33,621 nucleotides of DNA from Polyangia bacterium (GCA_030431075.1 JAUIJR010000009.1:1-33621); one strand, 5' to 3'. Positions 1 through 7,925 are shown, counted from the stretch's first letter. Numbers and translations: made by a program. Notes: a model not told the origin generated them from the sequence alone.

Positions 1-91
1 ACTCTCCAGTTTGATTTGTGCTCTGCTCTACGAAAGCCTCGCGGCCTCCGTGAGCGGTTTTGATTCTCTTGGAATCGAGGGTGTCGGCCAT
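1..91 (-). CDS. Possible 5' end of a gene leaving the window (hypothetical, partial)
   Basis: On the minus strand an ATG at 91 opens a frame that stays open to the left edge. It gives 30 residues beginning MADTLDSKRI, hydrophilic, with no signal peptide or recognisable motif. The sequence GGACCAGAG just before the ATG is only a weak ribosome binding site. Third codon positions are less GC-rich than in the certain genes nearby. Thirty open codons are not significant in GC-rich DNA, so this may be chance. I do not recognise a family. Confidence 0.22.
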   Translation of the reverse strand, partial: MADTLDSKRIKTAHGGREAFVEQSTNQTGE

Positions 92-433
92 CTCTGGTCC
101 GACGTCCCACTGGGTGTCTAGCGTCTGCCTACGCTGGCCGAAGCCTGCGAGGCGTACGCGACATGACTCTTGTTCCTGCTCTCCAGTTTTCAGGTGGCGA
201 AGCCTTGGAAACCCCTTTCGGCGGGGCTCACTTTGAAGCTCGTTGGGAGCTTCGGCGGCCACCCCCGCCATCGGCAGGGGACGCGGTTTGTACTCGGCGT
301 CTGCGACGACGTCAAGGACTTGTGGCCTAATTTTTTTGCCGACGAGAACGCTCGAATTTTGCGCTCCAGGGGCGGTTCATGCGGGGTCGGCGGAAAGGCG
401 GCGAGTCGGCCGCGCGTCGCTTCGCTGGATCCC
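92..433. other. Gene-free stretch with several inverted repeats
   Basis: No frame here looks coding; the open frames are Arg- and Cys-rich with poor codon bias. The stretch is visibly less GC-rich than the rest and holds an inverted repeat AGCGT...ACGCT near 123-138, a CCCC...GGGG hairpin at 212-226, and a perfect 7-bp stem at 235-253. Two T-rich tracts lie near 331-337. It could be the 3' region of the minus-strand lipoprotein gene at 434, a 5' leader for a gene to the left, or an unrecognised structured RNA. Confidence 0.4.
235..253. other. Perfect 7-bp stem-loop
   Basis: GAAGCTC at 235-241 pairs perfectly with GAGCTTC at 247-253 around a 5-nt loop. It lies about 180 nt beyond the stop codon of the minus-strand gene ending at 434. 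On the minus strand a second short hairpin (226-212) follows, then TTT. Together they could end transcription of that gene, but there is no long T tract. Confidence 0.35.
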
Positions 434-1078
434 TCAATCTTTCTTCTGGCGCTTTTTCGCCCGCCGCTTTCGCCGCTTTCCCGAAGGCGCGTCTACGGCC
501 ACGCCCGCGTCCTCCGCGTGCGCCACCATCGCCTCGATCTGCTCGAGCAACTCGGGGGTCTTGGGCATCAGATGGTGTCGGTAACTGGGGTCGGCGCCGG
601 GCGCCCAGCGCAAGAACATGACCAGGCGCTCGCCCTCGAGGCTGGCGGGCAAGGTGTCGTCTTGGCGCAGCACGAGCAGCTGCTTGTTCCCCGTGCGCTT
701 GGGCAGCTCACCCAAGAGCACCTCGTCGAGCTCCACGTCCAGGTACTGCTCGGGTCGCCCCGCGTAGCGCCCACGGCCCCAAACCTGCTCCACCTTCACC
801 TCGAGCACCAAGTCCGCGTGCCCGATCCGGGCGTTGAAGAGGCGCTGGTCCAAGACGTCGTTGGGCGCGCGGCCCCCCATCCGCAGCGGCGTGGGGGTGT
901 AGCTGTCGTCGAAGGCCACGCCGTAGCGCGCCTCCCACGCGATCGCGTCGCTCGGCGCGCTCAGGGAAATCTCACCTTTGTTTCGGCAGCCGGGCGCGAG
1001 CAGCAGCCCGACCAGGAGCACGACGCAGCCGAGGCTACTTTGGCGCGCCGCTACCCGCTTGACCGGCCCTGTCCGCAC
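434..1078 (-). CDS. Putative lipoprotein with NTR-like beta-rich domain
   Basis: Hypothetical secreted lipoprotein of 214 residues. A hydrophobic stretch (CVVLLVGLLLAPGC) ends in a lipobox-like Cys, so the product is probably lipid-anchored. The central part (ADLVLEVKVEQV, then LDVELDEVLLGEL, then a GERLVMFLRWAP strand) recalls NTR/TIMP-like OB folds without their cysteines and resembles the Cys-containing protein at 24772-25437. The C-terminus is a strongly basic tail (KRRKRRAKKRQKKD). The start is taken as GTG 1078: no ATG gives a sensible signal peptide, and a -10-like TAGTCT lies 7 nt upstream. It is divergent from the PPIase gene. Fold similarity is my own pattern reading; function unknown. 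Confidence 0.72.
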   Translation of the reverse strand: MRTGPVKRVAARQSSLGCVVLLVGLLLAPGCRNKGEISLSAPSDAIAWEARYGVAFDDSYTPTPLRMGGRAPNDVLDQRLFNARIGHADLVLEVKVEQVWGRGRYAGRPEQYLDVELDEVLLGELPKRTGNKQLLVLRQDDTLPASLEGERLVMFLRWAPGADPSYRHHLMPKTPELLEQIEAMVAHAEDAGVAVDAPSGKRRKRRAKKRQKKD

Positions 1079-1101
1079 GCGCTGGAGACTAGCGCTATGC
1101 T
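1079..1101. promoter_or_regulatory. Divergent -10-like elements between the two lipoprotein genes
   Basis: On the minus strand TAGTCT (1091-1086) sits 7 nt before the GTG of the gene ending at 434, the leaderless spacing seen at other genes here. On the plus strand TATGCT (1096-1101) could serve the PPIase gene. No good -35 is visible for either. Confidence 0.4.
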
Positions 1102-1159
1102 CCCGCCCGCGCGAGTCCCCGGCCCTTGGCTCGGGAGCGCGCCCCCAAGACCGAGAGCC

Positions 1160-2242
1160 ATGAACGCACACGACTTCCGATCTGGATCCCTTCTTTGGAC
1201 CTTGCCCTTGGCGACCAGCCTGCTCGCCCTCGGGGCGTGCACCGGTGAGAAGCCGAACGCGGGGAGCGCGGGCGAGGGCAAAGCCGAGGCCGGTGCGAAA
1301 GCCGGCAGCGGCGAGGCGGCCAAGCCCGGCACCGACGAGGCGGCCAAGCCCGGCACCGGAGCCCCCAAGCCCGAGGACCTCGCCGCCCCGGCCAAAGACT
1401 GCTGCCGCTACTGCTTCGAAGGCACGCCCTGCGGCGACCAATGCCTGCCCGAAGGCGAGACCTGCACCGAGGGTACCCAGACTTGCGCCTGCCCTGGCTC
1501 TGATCGCCCGCCCGGCCAGTTCAAGAAGCACGACCGCGCCTTGCAAGGGCTCGTCGCGCCGGACGTCTTCCCCTTCAACGCCGCGCAGGGCGACCCCGTG
1601 GGTGGTCCCTTCACGCTCGAGATGGCCTTCGAGGGCGCGCCGGAGCTCGCCGACGCGAGCAAGGGCAAGCTCTTCGCCACCTTGGTCACCGACATGGGCG
1701 ACATCCGCTGCGAGCTCTTCGAAAAGCAAGCGCCGCTGACCATCGCCAACTTCGTCGGCCTCGCGCGTGGCACCCGGCCGTGGTGGGACGCCAAGACCAA
1801 GTCGTGGGTCAAAGAGGTCTACTACAAGGACCTCTTGTGGCACCGCGTGATCGACGGATTCATGATCCAGACCGGCGACCACACCGGAGGCGGCAGCGGT
1901 GGACCGGGCTACTTCGTCCCCGACGAGTTCGACCCGACCTTGAGCCACTCGGGCCCCGGCATCTTGTCGATGGCCAACCGCAACCGCGTCGACCGAGCCA
2001 CCCAAAAGCTCCACCGAGATCCCAAGACCGGGCTCGAGCTCGGCAACACCGGCAGCAGCCAGTTCTTCGTGACGGTCGCCCCGGGCAAGCGCGCCGCCTA
2101 CCTCGACGGTCGTCACACCGTCTTCGGCAAGTGTGAGCCCAAGGTCGCCATCGAGATCTCGAAGGTCGACACGGCGGCGCAAGACCGCCCCGTCAAAGAA
2201 GTTCGCCTCAAAGAGGTGAAGCTCGAGCGCGCGGCCAAGTAG
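1160..2242 (+). CDS. Cyclophilin-type peptidyl-prolyl cis-trans isomerase, lipoprotein
   Basis: Catalyses cis-trans isomerisation of prolyl bonds, probably as an envelope folding factor. The 360-residue product starts with a signal peptide ending in the lipobox LGAC, followed by a low-complexity Gly/Ala/Lys linker with a repeated EAAKPGT unit, a Cys-rich segment (CCRYCFEGTPCGDQC and four more Cys), then the cyclophilin domain at about residues 170-355. Conserved cyclophilin motifs are visible: WHRVIDGFMIQTGD with the catalytic Arg at about 229, GSSQFFVTVAP, and LDGRHTVFGKC. The ATG at 1160 is preceded by a weak GAGAG and begins a proper signal peptide; in-frame upstream codons run through non-coding-looking sequence. 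The Cys-rich insert is unusual for a cyclophilin and may be disulfide-bonded. Confidence 0.93.
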   Translation: MNAHDFRSGSLLWTLPLATSLLALGACTGEKPNAGSAGEGKAEAGAKAGSGEAAKPGTDEAAKPGTGAPKPEDLAAPAKDCCRYCFEGTPCGDQCLPEGETCTEGTQTCACPGSDRPPGQFKKHDRALQGLVAPDVFPFNAAQGDPVGGPFTLEMAFEGAPELADASKGKLFATLVTDMGDIRCELFEKQAPLTIANFVGLARGTRPWWDAKTKSWVKEVYYKDLLWHRVIDGFMIQTGDHTGGGSGGPGYFVPDEFDPTLSHSGPGILSMANRNRVDRATQKLHRDPKTGLELGNTGSSQFFVTVAPGKRAAYLDGRHTVFGKCEPKVAIEISKVDTAAQDRPVKEVRLKEVKLERAAK

Positions 2243-2269
2243 CGCGCGCTCATTTCGCCCGAGTCGAGG

Positions 2270-4357
2270 TCAGCGCGTCATCCCGACGACGCGCCAGGCC
2301 CCGAACTTGTATCGGAGCACCAACACCACGGTGTCACCGCTGACGGTGAACACGGCGTAGACCTCGTCTTCACCCTCTTGCACGCCGGCCGGCACCGAGC
2401 CGAAGCGCTTGCGCAGACCGGCGGCGGTGTAGACCTTGACGCTGCCTTCGAGCTTGTTGCCCGCCTCTTGGGTCATCGCCTCGAAGATCGGCAGAAGCTC
2501 GTCGTCCGAGCGCGCCACAATCTCGCCGCGACTGCGGAAAGGCTTGGAGCTGTAGAGCACCATGCGCTCGGGCTTGTCGCGGATGAGGCCGAGCACCCAG
2601 GCATCGGCGGCGCCGCGCGCTTTGGGATCGATGGCGGTCGAGTCGTCGCCCGTCCCGACCGGCGGCAAGCTCGGCCCCACGGGGCCCGGCGCGCCGCCCC
2701 CCGGTCGCGCTCCGGGCACGGGCCGCGGACCACCCGCGCCCGGAGCCGGCTTCGAGCCCGCGCCCGGAGCCGGCGGCCCGTGGCTGTGGCCTTCGTGCGA
2801 CTCGCCGCCTTGCGAGGGATTCACGCCGAGGCGCCGCATCTCCTCGGCCGAAGCGAGGTCGCTGCCGTGGCTGGTGCCCGTCATCGGGACCTTGTCCATC
2901 GCCCCGCCGCTGACGTCGTTGCGGATGTAGGGCGTCGCTTGGAAGGTGCCGCAGGCACGCTCGTTGCGGTTGAAGCCCCAGTGGATGTAGATGCGCCCGT
3001 CCGGGCTCTTGATGGCCTCGGGCGGGTTCGGGTAGGGCGCGTTTGCGTAGATGACCTCTTTAGCCGCCGCGTCGAAGACCGAGTTGCCCGAGCGGCGAAC
3101 GGTGTTGACCTTGTAGATGCTGCCGTCGCCGTTGAGGATGATCTCGACGCGCGTGGCCAGGCGCATGTCGTTGAGCGCATGCCCGGCCCCGCGCGAGGGC
3201 AGCCCCTCCAAAAATCCCCAGGCCCACGAGGCGTGGATGCCCCGGTGCATCATGGCGATGTAGCGCGCGAAGGGATCCTTGCGCGAGGCCAAGGCGGTCT
3301 GGTTACCGGGCTGGATCTCCGGCACCACGTTCTCGAGCGGCGATTCGTAGCGCTCGCGCACGTCGTCCCACACGCCCTTCTTTTTGGAGCGGTCCTTCGA
3401 CGCGAGCTCGCGCGCGCCTTGCAGATCTTCGCCGAAGGCCGCGTCCATCTCTCGACCCGACAAGGTGAAGGCGAAGCTCTTCTCTTTGCTCTCGACGCGC
3501 GCTTGGGCTTCGCGCGGGAGCACCGATGCCGAGGCCTCTTGGGGCGCCGACAAAGTCCCGTCGGCGGCCTCGCGCGCGAGGGCCTCTTTTTCGAGCATCG
3601 CCGGTTCGTGGCTGCGCGGCGCCAGCTCGCGCATCGCCAACTGCGTCTGCGGGTTGGGGTCGTTCGCCTGTGCCTTGTGCGACTCGTCTTTGGCCGGCAC
3701 GGGCGGAGCCTCGCGCGCGAGCCTCGACTCTTTTTGCTCGGTCTCCGCGTGCTCGTCTTCGGAGGCGTCGCCCTTTTCGGGCGTCTCGGCCGGCTCGAGC
3801 TGGGCCGAGTGCGCCTCGCGGGCGTCCTCGACCATGTTCGTCAAGATCGCCCGGGTCTGCTCGATGACCGCACGGTTGATGTTCGACAAGAACTGGTACT
3901 CCTCGGGCACCTCCTTTTCGTCGAACTCGTCGAGCTGCTCGACCATCTTCTCGTGGTCCATCGGCGGCGGCGGCTCGGGCTGTGGCTGCGGTGGCTCGGG
4001 CTCCGGCGGCGGCGGCTCTTCGACTTCGGGCTCCGGCGGCGGCGGCTCGGGTTCTTCGAGTTCGCGCTCTTCCTCTTCTTCTTCGGGCCTGGGCGGCGGT
4101 CGCAGCGGCTCGGGTTTGGCCGGCTCCGGTTCGGGCGGCTCGATCTCTTCGCGCTCGGACTCGGGCTCCGGCGGCAACAAGGCGATCGAGATGAGCTCTT
4201 CTTTGGGCGGTGGCTCCCACGGCTCCGGCTCGAGCAGAACTTCGCTCGCCCAGCGCGTGAGCCCGTAGTTCACGCCGCCGGAGACGGCCACGAAAATTCC
4301 CGCGGCGAGGGTGCCGAGCTGGCGTCGGCGACGCCTGCGGTGGACGGCCAGCGTCAC
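2270..4357 (-). CDS. TonB-like energy transducer with extra C-terminal domain
   Basis: Likely couples inner-membrane proton-motive force, through ExbB/ExbD-type motors, to outer-membrane receptors. The 695 residues contain an Arg-rich N-terminus, one membrane helix at about 14-33, and a long Pro/Glu-rich periplasm-spanning region (about 45-130) with PEPEP runs. A charged linker follows, then a TonB C-terminal domain at about 365-465 (TRVEIILNGDGSIYKVNTVRRSG, then YPNPPEAI and YIHWGF). A Gly/Pro linker leads to a further domain of about 110 residues (585-695, ending VLVLRYKFGAWRVVGMTR) that I do not recognise and that ordinary TonB lacks. Start GTG 4357 has an extended -10 TATCTT 6 nt upstream and no ribosome binding site. 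It lies downstream of lexA and converges with the PPIase gene (27-nt gap). Confidence 0.88.
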   Translation of the reverse strand: MTLAVHRRRRRRQLGTLAAGIFVAVSGGVNYGLTRWASEVLLEPEPWEPPPKEELISIALLPPEPESEREEIEPPEPEPAKPEPLRPPPRPEEEEEERELEEPEPPPPEPEVEEPPPPEPEPPQPQPEPPPPMDHEKMVEQLDEFDEKEVPEEYQFLSNINRAVIEQTRAILTNMVEDAREAHSAQLEPAETPEKGDASEDEHAETEQKESRLAREAPPVPAKDESHKAQANDPNPQTQLAMRELAPRSHEPAMLEKEALAREAADGTLSAPQEASASVLPREAQARVESKEKSFAFTLSGREMDAAFGEDLQGARELASKDRSKKKGVWDDVRERYESPLENVVPEIQPGNQTALASRKDPFARYIAMMHRGIHASWAWGFLEGLPSRGAGHALNDMRLATRVEIILNGDGSIYKVNTVRRSGNSVFDAAAKEVIYANAPYPNPPEAIKSPDGRIYIHWGFNRNERACGTFQATPYIRNDVSGGAMDKVPMTGTSHGSDLASAEEMRRLGVNPSQGGESHEGHSHGPPAPGAGSKPAPGAGGPRPVPGARPGGGAPGPVGPSLPPVGTGDDSTAIDPKARGAADAWVLGLIRDKPERMVLYSSKPFRSRGEIVARSDDELLPIFEAMTQEAGNKLEGSVKVYTAAGLRKRFGSVPAGVQEGEDEVYAVFTVSGDTVVLVLRYKFGAWRVVGMTR

Positions 4358-4363
4358 GGGCGA

Positions 4364-4369
4364 AAGATA
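4364..4369 (-). promoter_or_regulatory. -10 element placed for a leaderless transcript (TonB-like gene)
   Basis: On the minus strand TATCTT is preceded by TGC (extended -10) and lies exactly 6 nt before the GTG start. The same hexamer and spacing precede the kinase at 22989. No -35 match was found. Confidence 0.5.
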
Positions 4370-4483
4370 GCACCGCCCAAAGACGACGCCGCCATGAGCT
4401 GCAGCCCACGACGGCGTCCGTCAAAAGCGTAGTCGGGCCCCCAGCAAATCCCCGGATCGGGACAGGAGGCGGCCGCGGCGCGA

Positions 4484-5110
4484 TCAGTGCATGCGGCGGT
4501 AGACACCCACGACCTTGCCGAGGATGTCCACGGTGCGGAACTCGGAGGCATGGATGTAGATGGGCGACATGGTCTCGTTGGCCGGTTGAAGCCGGATCCG
4601 GTCGCCCTCTTTGTAAAAGCGTTTACAGGTCGCCTCACCGTCGACCATCACCACCACGGTTTCGCCTTGCTCGGCCGTGTTCTGCTTGCGCACGAAGATG
4701 TAGTCGCCGTCGAAGATGCCGTCTTCGATCATCGACTCGCCTTGGATCACCAGGCCGAAGACCTCGCGGGCCTGCACCGCGCCGAGGAAGAAGCGGTCGA
4801 CCTTGACGCGGTCCACGATGTGCTCTTGAGCCAAGATCGGCTCACCGGCGGCGACGCGGCCCACGATCGGGATTTCGGCTTGTCCGGCCGGCTCGAAGTC
4901 GACCGGGCGCAAGGCGCGGCTCTTGAGCTCCTCGCGGACGAGGTAGCCCTTGCGCTCGAGGGCCTTGAGGTGGTCGTTGACGCCGTTCGTGGAACGGATC
5001 CCCATGTGCTCGCCGATCTCGCGCAAGGTGGGCGGGTAGCCTCGCTCGCGGAGGCAGTGGGAAATGAAGTCGAGCGCTTGCTGCTGTCGGGCGGTCAGTG
5101 CCTGTCTCAC
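4484..5110 (-). CDS. lexA: LexA repressor (SOS regulator, S24 self-cleaving)
   Basis: Represses DNA-damage genes and cleaves itself when RecA filaments form. At 208 residues it has the family length. The N-terminal winged helix (1-70: [38 protein letters not shown]) binds DNA. The scissile pair is Ala88-Gly89 in GRVAAGEP. The catalytic dyad is Ser126 (QGESM) and Lys163 (GEATCKRF), where a Cys replaces the usual hydrophobic residue before the Lys. Start GTG 5110 has a good ribosome binding site (AGGAG, 7 nt upstream). A perfect palindrome at 5206-5221 is a likely autoregulatory operator. The TonB-like gene follows after 126 nt. Confidence 0.97.
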   Translation of the reverse strand: MRQALTARQQQALDFISHCLRERGYPPTLREIGEHMGIRSTNGVNDHLKALERKGYLVREELKSRALRPVDFEPAGQAEIPIVGRVAAGEPILAQEHIVDRVKVDRFFLGAVQAREVFGLVIQGESMIEDGIFDGDYIFVRKQNTAEQGETVVVMVDGEATCKRFYKEGDRIRLQPANETMSPIYIHASEFRTVDILGKVVGVYRRMH

Positions 5111-5502
5111 GGGGATCTCCTCGGTTGGTCTGAACTCTTGTCGAGGCCGGCTCTGAAGCTGGCGGTTGGGCGGCGTGAACCGCGGGCGGCGCGGGCGTGG
5201 CGTTTGTTCAGATACCTGAACGGGTGTTACCGGGGCACGGGCTGTGGGTCAAGGTACGAAGCCACGCTCGCGGAAAATTTCGAAGAAGTGCCCGGTGCAA
5301 GGATGCTGAACACGTGGCCGGTCTCCTAAAAAAGAGATCTTTTGGACGCCGGGCGTCCGCCCCCCCTGCGCGAGAGCGTCGCCGGGGCTTCGACCGGCGC
5401 AACCGTCCCGACCCCTTTTGGCCGGCTGAACAAGAGCGGCGAAGTGCCCGTGGTCGGCGCCGTAGCGACATCTGGCGCCCATTTTGGCGAGACATCCCCT
5501 CG
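5111..5502. other. Divergent intergenic region of lexA; no gene seen
   Basis: This stretch contains the lexA ribosome binding site and the LexA-box palindrome at 5206-5221. On the plus strand the frame of the next gene stays open back to 5197, but the encoded stretch is an Arg-rich, low-bias sequence typical of read-through GC-rich DNA. An A-rich/T-rich patch occurs at about 5329-5343. I see nothing else. Confidence 0.5.
5206..5221. promoter_or_regulatory. Candidate LexA operator (SOS box)
   Basis: Perfect palindrome GTTCAG-ATAC-CTGAAC, 96 nt upstream of the lexA start. The half-site GTTCAG is, from memory, part of the LexA-binding motif reported for Myxococcus xanthus. Its centre contains -10-like TATCTG/GATACC in both directions, so binding would block transcription of lexA and perhaps of the divergent small gene at 5503. 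I saw no second intact copy in the window. Confidence 0.72.
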
Positions 5503-5835
5503 ATGGCCCTGGCCGCGGGCGCGGGCGTGGCCCTCGTCTTGGCCCTCTCGGCCCGCGCCGAGGTTCCCGGGGCCGATGAGCCTGCGGCCGTGACACAGAC
5601 GCCCTCGGGGACCGATCCCGAGCGACTCGCGGCGGCCCTCGATGCCCTCGAGGCCCTCGAGGCCGCCTTGAAGTCGAGCCCGGCCGCGGGCCTCGCCCTC
5701 GAGGAGGGACCCGCCGAGCGCCTGCTCATGCTCGCGGAGGCGGCATCGCTCGCGGCCGATCTGCCGGAGACGCGGGCGCGTTGGCAGCGTCTGGAGTCCC
5801 GACTCGAGCAGCGCGGCGTGCTTCGCCCCCGCTGA
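5503..5835 (+). CDS. Small secreted Ala/Leu-rich protein (hypothetical)
   Basis: A 110-residue protein starting MALAAGAGVALVLALSARAEV, which reads as a signal peptide although it lacks the usual positive N-terminus. The mature part is a helical, Ala/Leu/Glu-rich sequence (PERLAAALDALEALEAAL, then EGPAERLLMLAEAASLAADL and ARWQRLESRLEQRGV) with probable coiled-coil character. An upstream in-frame GTG near 5312 would add an Arg-rich cytoplasmic segment and turn the helix into a membrane anchor. It is divergent from lexA and could share its operator. No family recognised; the reading frame itself is fairly credible from codon bias. Confidence 0.55.
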   Translation: MALAAGAGVALVLALSARAEVPGADEPAAVTQTPSGTDPERLAAALDALEALEAALKSSPAAGLALEEGPAERLLMLAEAASLAADLPETRARWQRLESRLEQRGVLRPR

Positions 5836-5917
5836 AGCCCGCCGGCTTGTGCCGGGCGCCGGTCACGCGAGGCTGGGTTTGACCTGTGGGTTTTGTTAGG
5901 ATTCCGATGAGGCTCCC

Positions 5918-6859
5918 ATGCGACGTCCCATCATCTCTTTGTCTTTGTGCCTGCCCCTCGCCTTTGCCCTGAGCGCCTGTGGCTCCGACAGCGGAGGCCA
6001 AGAAGAAGGCGAGGCCAGCGAGTCGGCGTCGAGCAGCGGAGAGGGCGAGTCGGGATCGGGATCGGGATCGAGCAGTTCGAGTTCGACCACCAGCTCGAGC
6101 ACCACCACCGACGACACGAGCTCCTCGAGCAGCACCGACGACACGAGCAGCTCGAGCAGCACCGGCAGCTTCGTGAACGTCGACGCGTCCATCGACGCGA
6201 TGTGTTCGCCGACCGCACAAGACTGCTCCGACGGCGAGAAGTGTGTCGCCTACTCGACCGAAGGCGACGGCCCCCCCGCCGCGCCCTGGGACGCCAACAA
6301 GTGCGTCGACATCACCGGCGACCTCGAGCCCGGCGACTCTTGCGACATCGAGGGCGGCAAGTACACGGGCGTCGATCAGTGTCGACCGGGCGCGCAGTGC
6401 TTGTTGACCGACGACGACGGCTTCGGCGGCGCGTGTGTCGAGTTCTGCGACGAGTCGATGTCGTGCACCAACTCGCAGGCGATCTGCGCGGTCTACAACA
6501 ACGGCGCGTTGCCCTTGTGTCTCGACCGCTGCGATCCCCTGGTGCAGGACTGCCCCGACGGCCAAGGTTGTTTCCAGGGACCGGCCTCGGACTTCATCTG
6601 CTTCAAGGTCAGCGCCGACTCTGGCGAAGGCGGACCGGGCGACGAGTGCGCCTTCGTCAACCAGTGCCAAGCCGGCAACATCTGCTTGGCTCCCGATGCC
6701 GTCCAAGACTGTGACCCGGGCTTTGCGGGCTGCTGCTCCCCGATCTGCGAGATCGGCGGCGGTGACGTCTGCGGCAGCATGGAGGACTGCGTCGCGGTCT
6801 TCGACCCGCCGGTGCCCGGCTACGCCGATGTCGGTGTGTGCACTTTGCCCACCGGCTGA
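5918..6859 (+). CDS. Cys-rich lipoprotein with Ser/Thr/Asp linker
   Basis: Putative surface or periplasmic lipoprotein of 313 residues. The signal peptide ends in the lipobox LSAC. A low-complexity Ser/Thr/Asp/Gly linker (about 25-85) built from repeated SSSS and TDDTSS units separates the anchor from a domain with more than 25 cysteines, arranged as repeated CxxxxQDCxxGxxC modules. The last 100 residues (CDPLVQDCPDGQGC, then GDECAFVNQC, then PGYADVGVC) align by eye with the smaller lipoprotein at 22498-22962. Start ATG 5918 has a ribosome binding site (GATGAGG, 5 nt). Likely disulfide-rich and extracellular; no enzymatic motif seen. Such proteins are typical of Nannocystaceae-like genomes. 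Confidence 0.85.
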   Translation: MRRPIISLSLCLPLAFALSACGSDSGGQEEGEASESASSSGEGESGSGSGSSSSSSTTSSSTTTDDTSSSSSTDDTSSSSSTGSFVNVDASIDAMCSPTAQDCSDGEKCVAYSTEGDGPPAAPWDANKCVDITGDLEPGDSCDIEGGKYTGVDQCRPGAQCLLTDDDGFGGACVEFCDESMSCTNSQAICAVYNNGALPLCLDRCDPLVQDCPDGQGCFQGPASDFICFKVSADSGEGGPGDECAFVNQCQAGNICLAPDAVQDCDPGFAGCCSPICEIGGGDVCGSMEDCVAVFDPPVPGYADVGVCTLPTG

Positions 6860-6940
6860 ACACGCGAGCGGCACGCGCGCGGGCCGGCCCCCAAACTGGG
6901 CGGCACGCGTCTCACGTGTCACACTGCGTGAGGACTCCTC

Positions 6941-7138
6941 ATGGCCAGCACTCTCTTTCGCGCCATCGTGACGGGCTTCGGCCTCAAGCTCGGATCCGAG
7001 ATCGCCAAGGTCTTCTCGCAAAAACTCTCGGACATGGGGGCCGGCGGCGAGCCGCGAACCACCAAGGCCGAAGAAGAAGACGAGGACGACATGCCGCCGA
7101 CCACCACGGCGGATCCGCCGAGCTTCGACGGCCAGTAG
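6941..7138 (+). CDS. Small protein with amphipathic N-terminus and acidic tail (hypothetical)
   Basis: A 65-residue protein. The first 35 residues (MASTLFRAIVTGFGLKLGSE, then IAKVFSQKL) could form a membrane-associated amphipathic helix; the second half is acidic (AEEEDEDD) and then Pro/Thr-rich and disordered. Start ATG 6941 has a good GAGGA ribosome binding site about 8 nt upstream, which argues that it is real. It converges on the phasin-like gene at 7176. No family recognised. Confidence 0.6.
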   Translation: MASTLFRAIVTGFGLKLGSEIAKVFSQKLSDMGAGGEPRTTKAEEEDEDDMPPTTTADPPSFDGQ

Positions 7139-7157
7139 GCGCGAGCGCAGCGCCCCT

Positions 7158-7193
7158 GACGACGACGACCCGGGCTCAGCTCGCGTCGTCGTC
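7158..7193. terminator. Possible bidirectional hairpin between convergent genes
   Basis: GACGACGACG (7158-7167) and CGTCGTCGTC (7184-7193) form a 10-bp stem with a 16-nt loop. It spans the stop codon of the minus-strand gene. There is no T tract, so termination is uncertain. Confidence 0.3.
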
Positions 7194-7640
7194 GCGCGTT
7201 TCGTCGCCGGGCTTTTCGCCGGACTTCTCGCGCTTGTCGCCGCCGAGGCGGATGTCTTGGCGACTGACCTCGGTCTCGAGCTTGCCCTCTTCGTCGCGAC
7301 GGATCCGGATCTGCGCGTTCACATCGATGACGAGGCCGGAGACGACCTTCTGCATCATGTCGACGACGTCGATCTTGTCGAGAAAGCCTCGTACCTCCGT
7401 ACCGACCAAGCGCAAGAGTTCCTCTTTGGTCCCTTGGGCCACGCCGCTGACGCGGTCTTGGCCGCGCTTGATGGCGGCCCCGCCCTCGAGCAGGCTGGTC
7501 AGCAAGCTGTCGGTCAGCTTGCGCCGCATCCGTGGCCGCCGGCGATCGTCATCGCCCTCGACCTCGTCCCGGCCCTCGCCGCTCTCGCCGTGCTCCGGAT
7601 CGAAGTCGTCGCGCTCCTCGTCGTTGGGTCGCTGGGCCAC
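7176..7640 (-). CDS. Phasin-like helical protein (hypothetical)
   Basis: A 154-residue acidic/basic protein. A charged N-terminal region (EERDDFDPEHGESGEGRDE) is followed by a helical region (LTDSLLTSLLEGGAAIKRGQ, then GTKEELLRLVGTEVRGFLDK) and a segment DVNAQIRIRRDEEGKLETEV. The pattern of a short helix bundle with a TxEExxRxxxTEVxxFLD stretch resembles phasin-like proteins, but I cannot assign a function. GTG 7640 is preferred because TATTTT lies 6 nt upstream, as at other genes here; GTG 7658 would add six residues and destroy that spacing. No signal peptide. Confidence 0.68.
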   Translation of the reverse strand: MAQRPNDEERDDFDPEHGESGEGRDEVEGDDDRRRPRMRRKLTDSLLTSLLEGGAAIKRGQDRVSGVAQGTKEELLRLVGTEVRGFLDKIDVVDMMQKVVSGLVIDVNAQIRIRRDEEGKLETEVSRQDIRLGGDKREKSGEKPGDETRDDDAS

Positions 7641-7646
7641 GGGCGC

Positions 7647-7652
7647 AAAATA
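7647..7652 (-). promoter_or_regulatory. -10 element for the phasin-like gene
   Basis: TATTTT on the minus strand, 6 nt before GTG 7640, no ribosome binding site between. It supports a leaderless start at 7640. Confidence 0.45.
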
Positions 7653-7925
7653 GTCCACCGCGGACCCGATGACGACGCCCCCGCGCGGGCGATCTCGGGG
7701 AGAGCGCGGCGCGGGGGATCTGGCCCCGGGAAGCAGCGCCCCAGCCTGCGCGTCTCCCGATCGAAGCGCGAGATGGCCCCAGCTGGCCCTCTTCAGCCCG
7801 CGCAAAAGACGCAAATGACCGCCCAAGAACAGGGTTCCCCACCCCGAGGATCTGTGCTAACGAGCGCCCCGCGCCGGCGTAGGCTCCGGCGATCGAGCAT
7901 CCTCCCCCCACCCGCTCCTACGTTG

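Noticed and set aside
170-1159. Long plus-strand extension of the PPIase frame back to 170
   Set aside because: It runs antisense through the lipoprotein gene and has no signal peptide or family similarity before 1160; GC-rich DNA keeps such frames open.
1079-2182. Long minus-strand extension of the lipoprotein frame through the PPIase gene
   Set aside because: The cyclophilin motifs on the plus strand are unmistakable, so the minus-strand extension is an antisense shadow; the lipoprotein begins at GTG 1078.
5197-5502. N-terminal extension of the small secreted protein
   Set aside because: Arg-rich, poor codon bias, and it would place the LexA box inside coding sequence; start at 5503 preferred.
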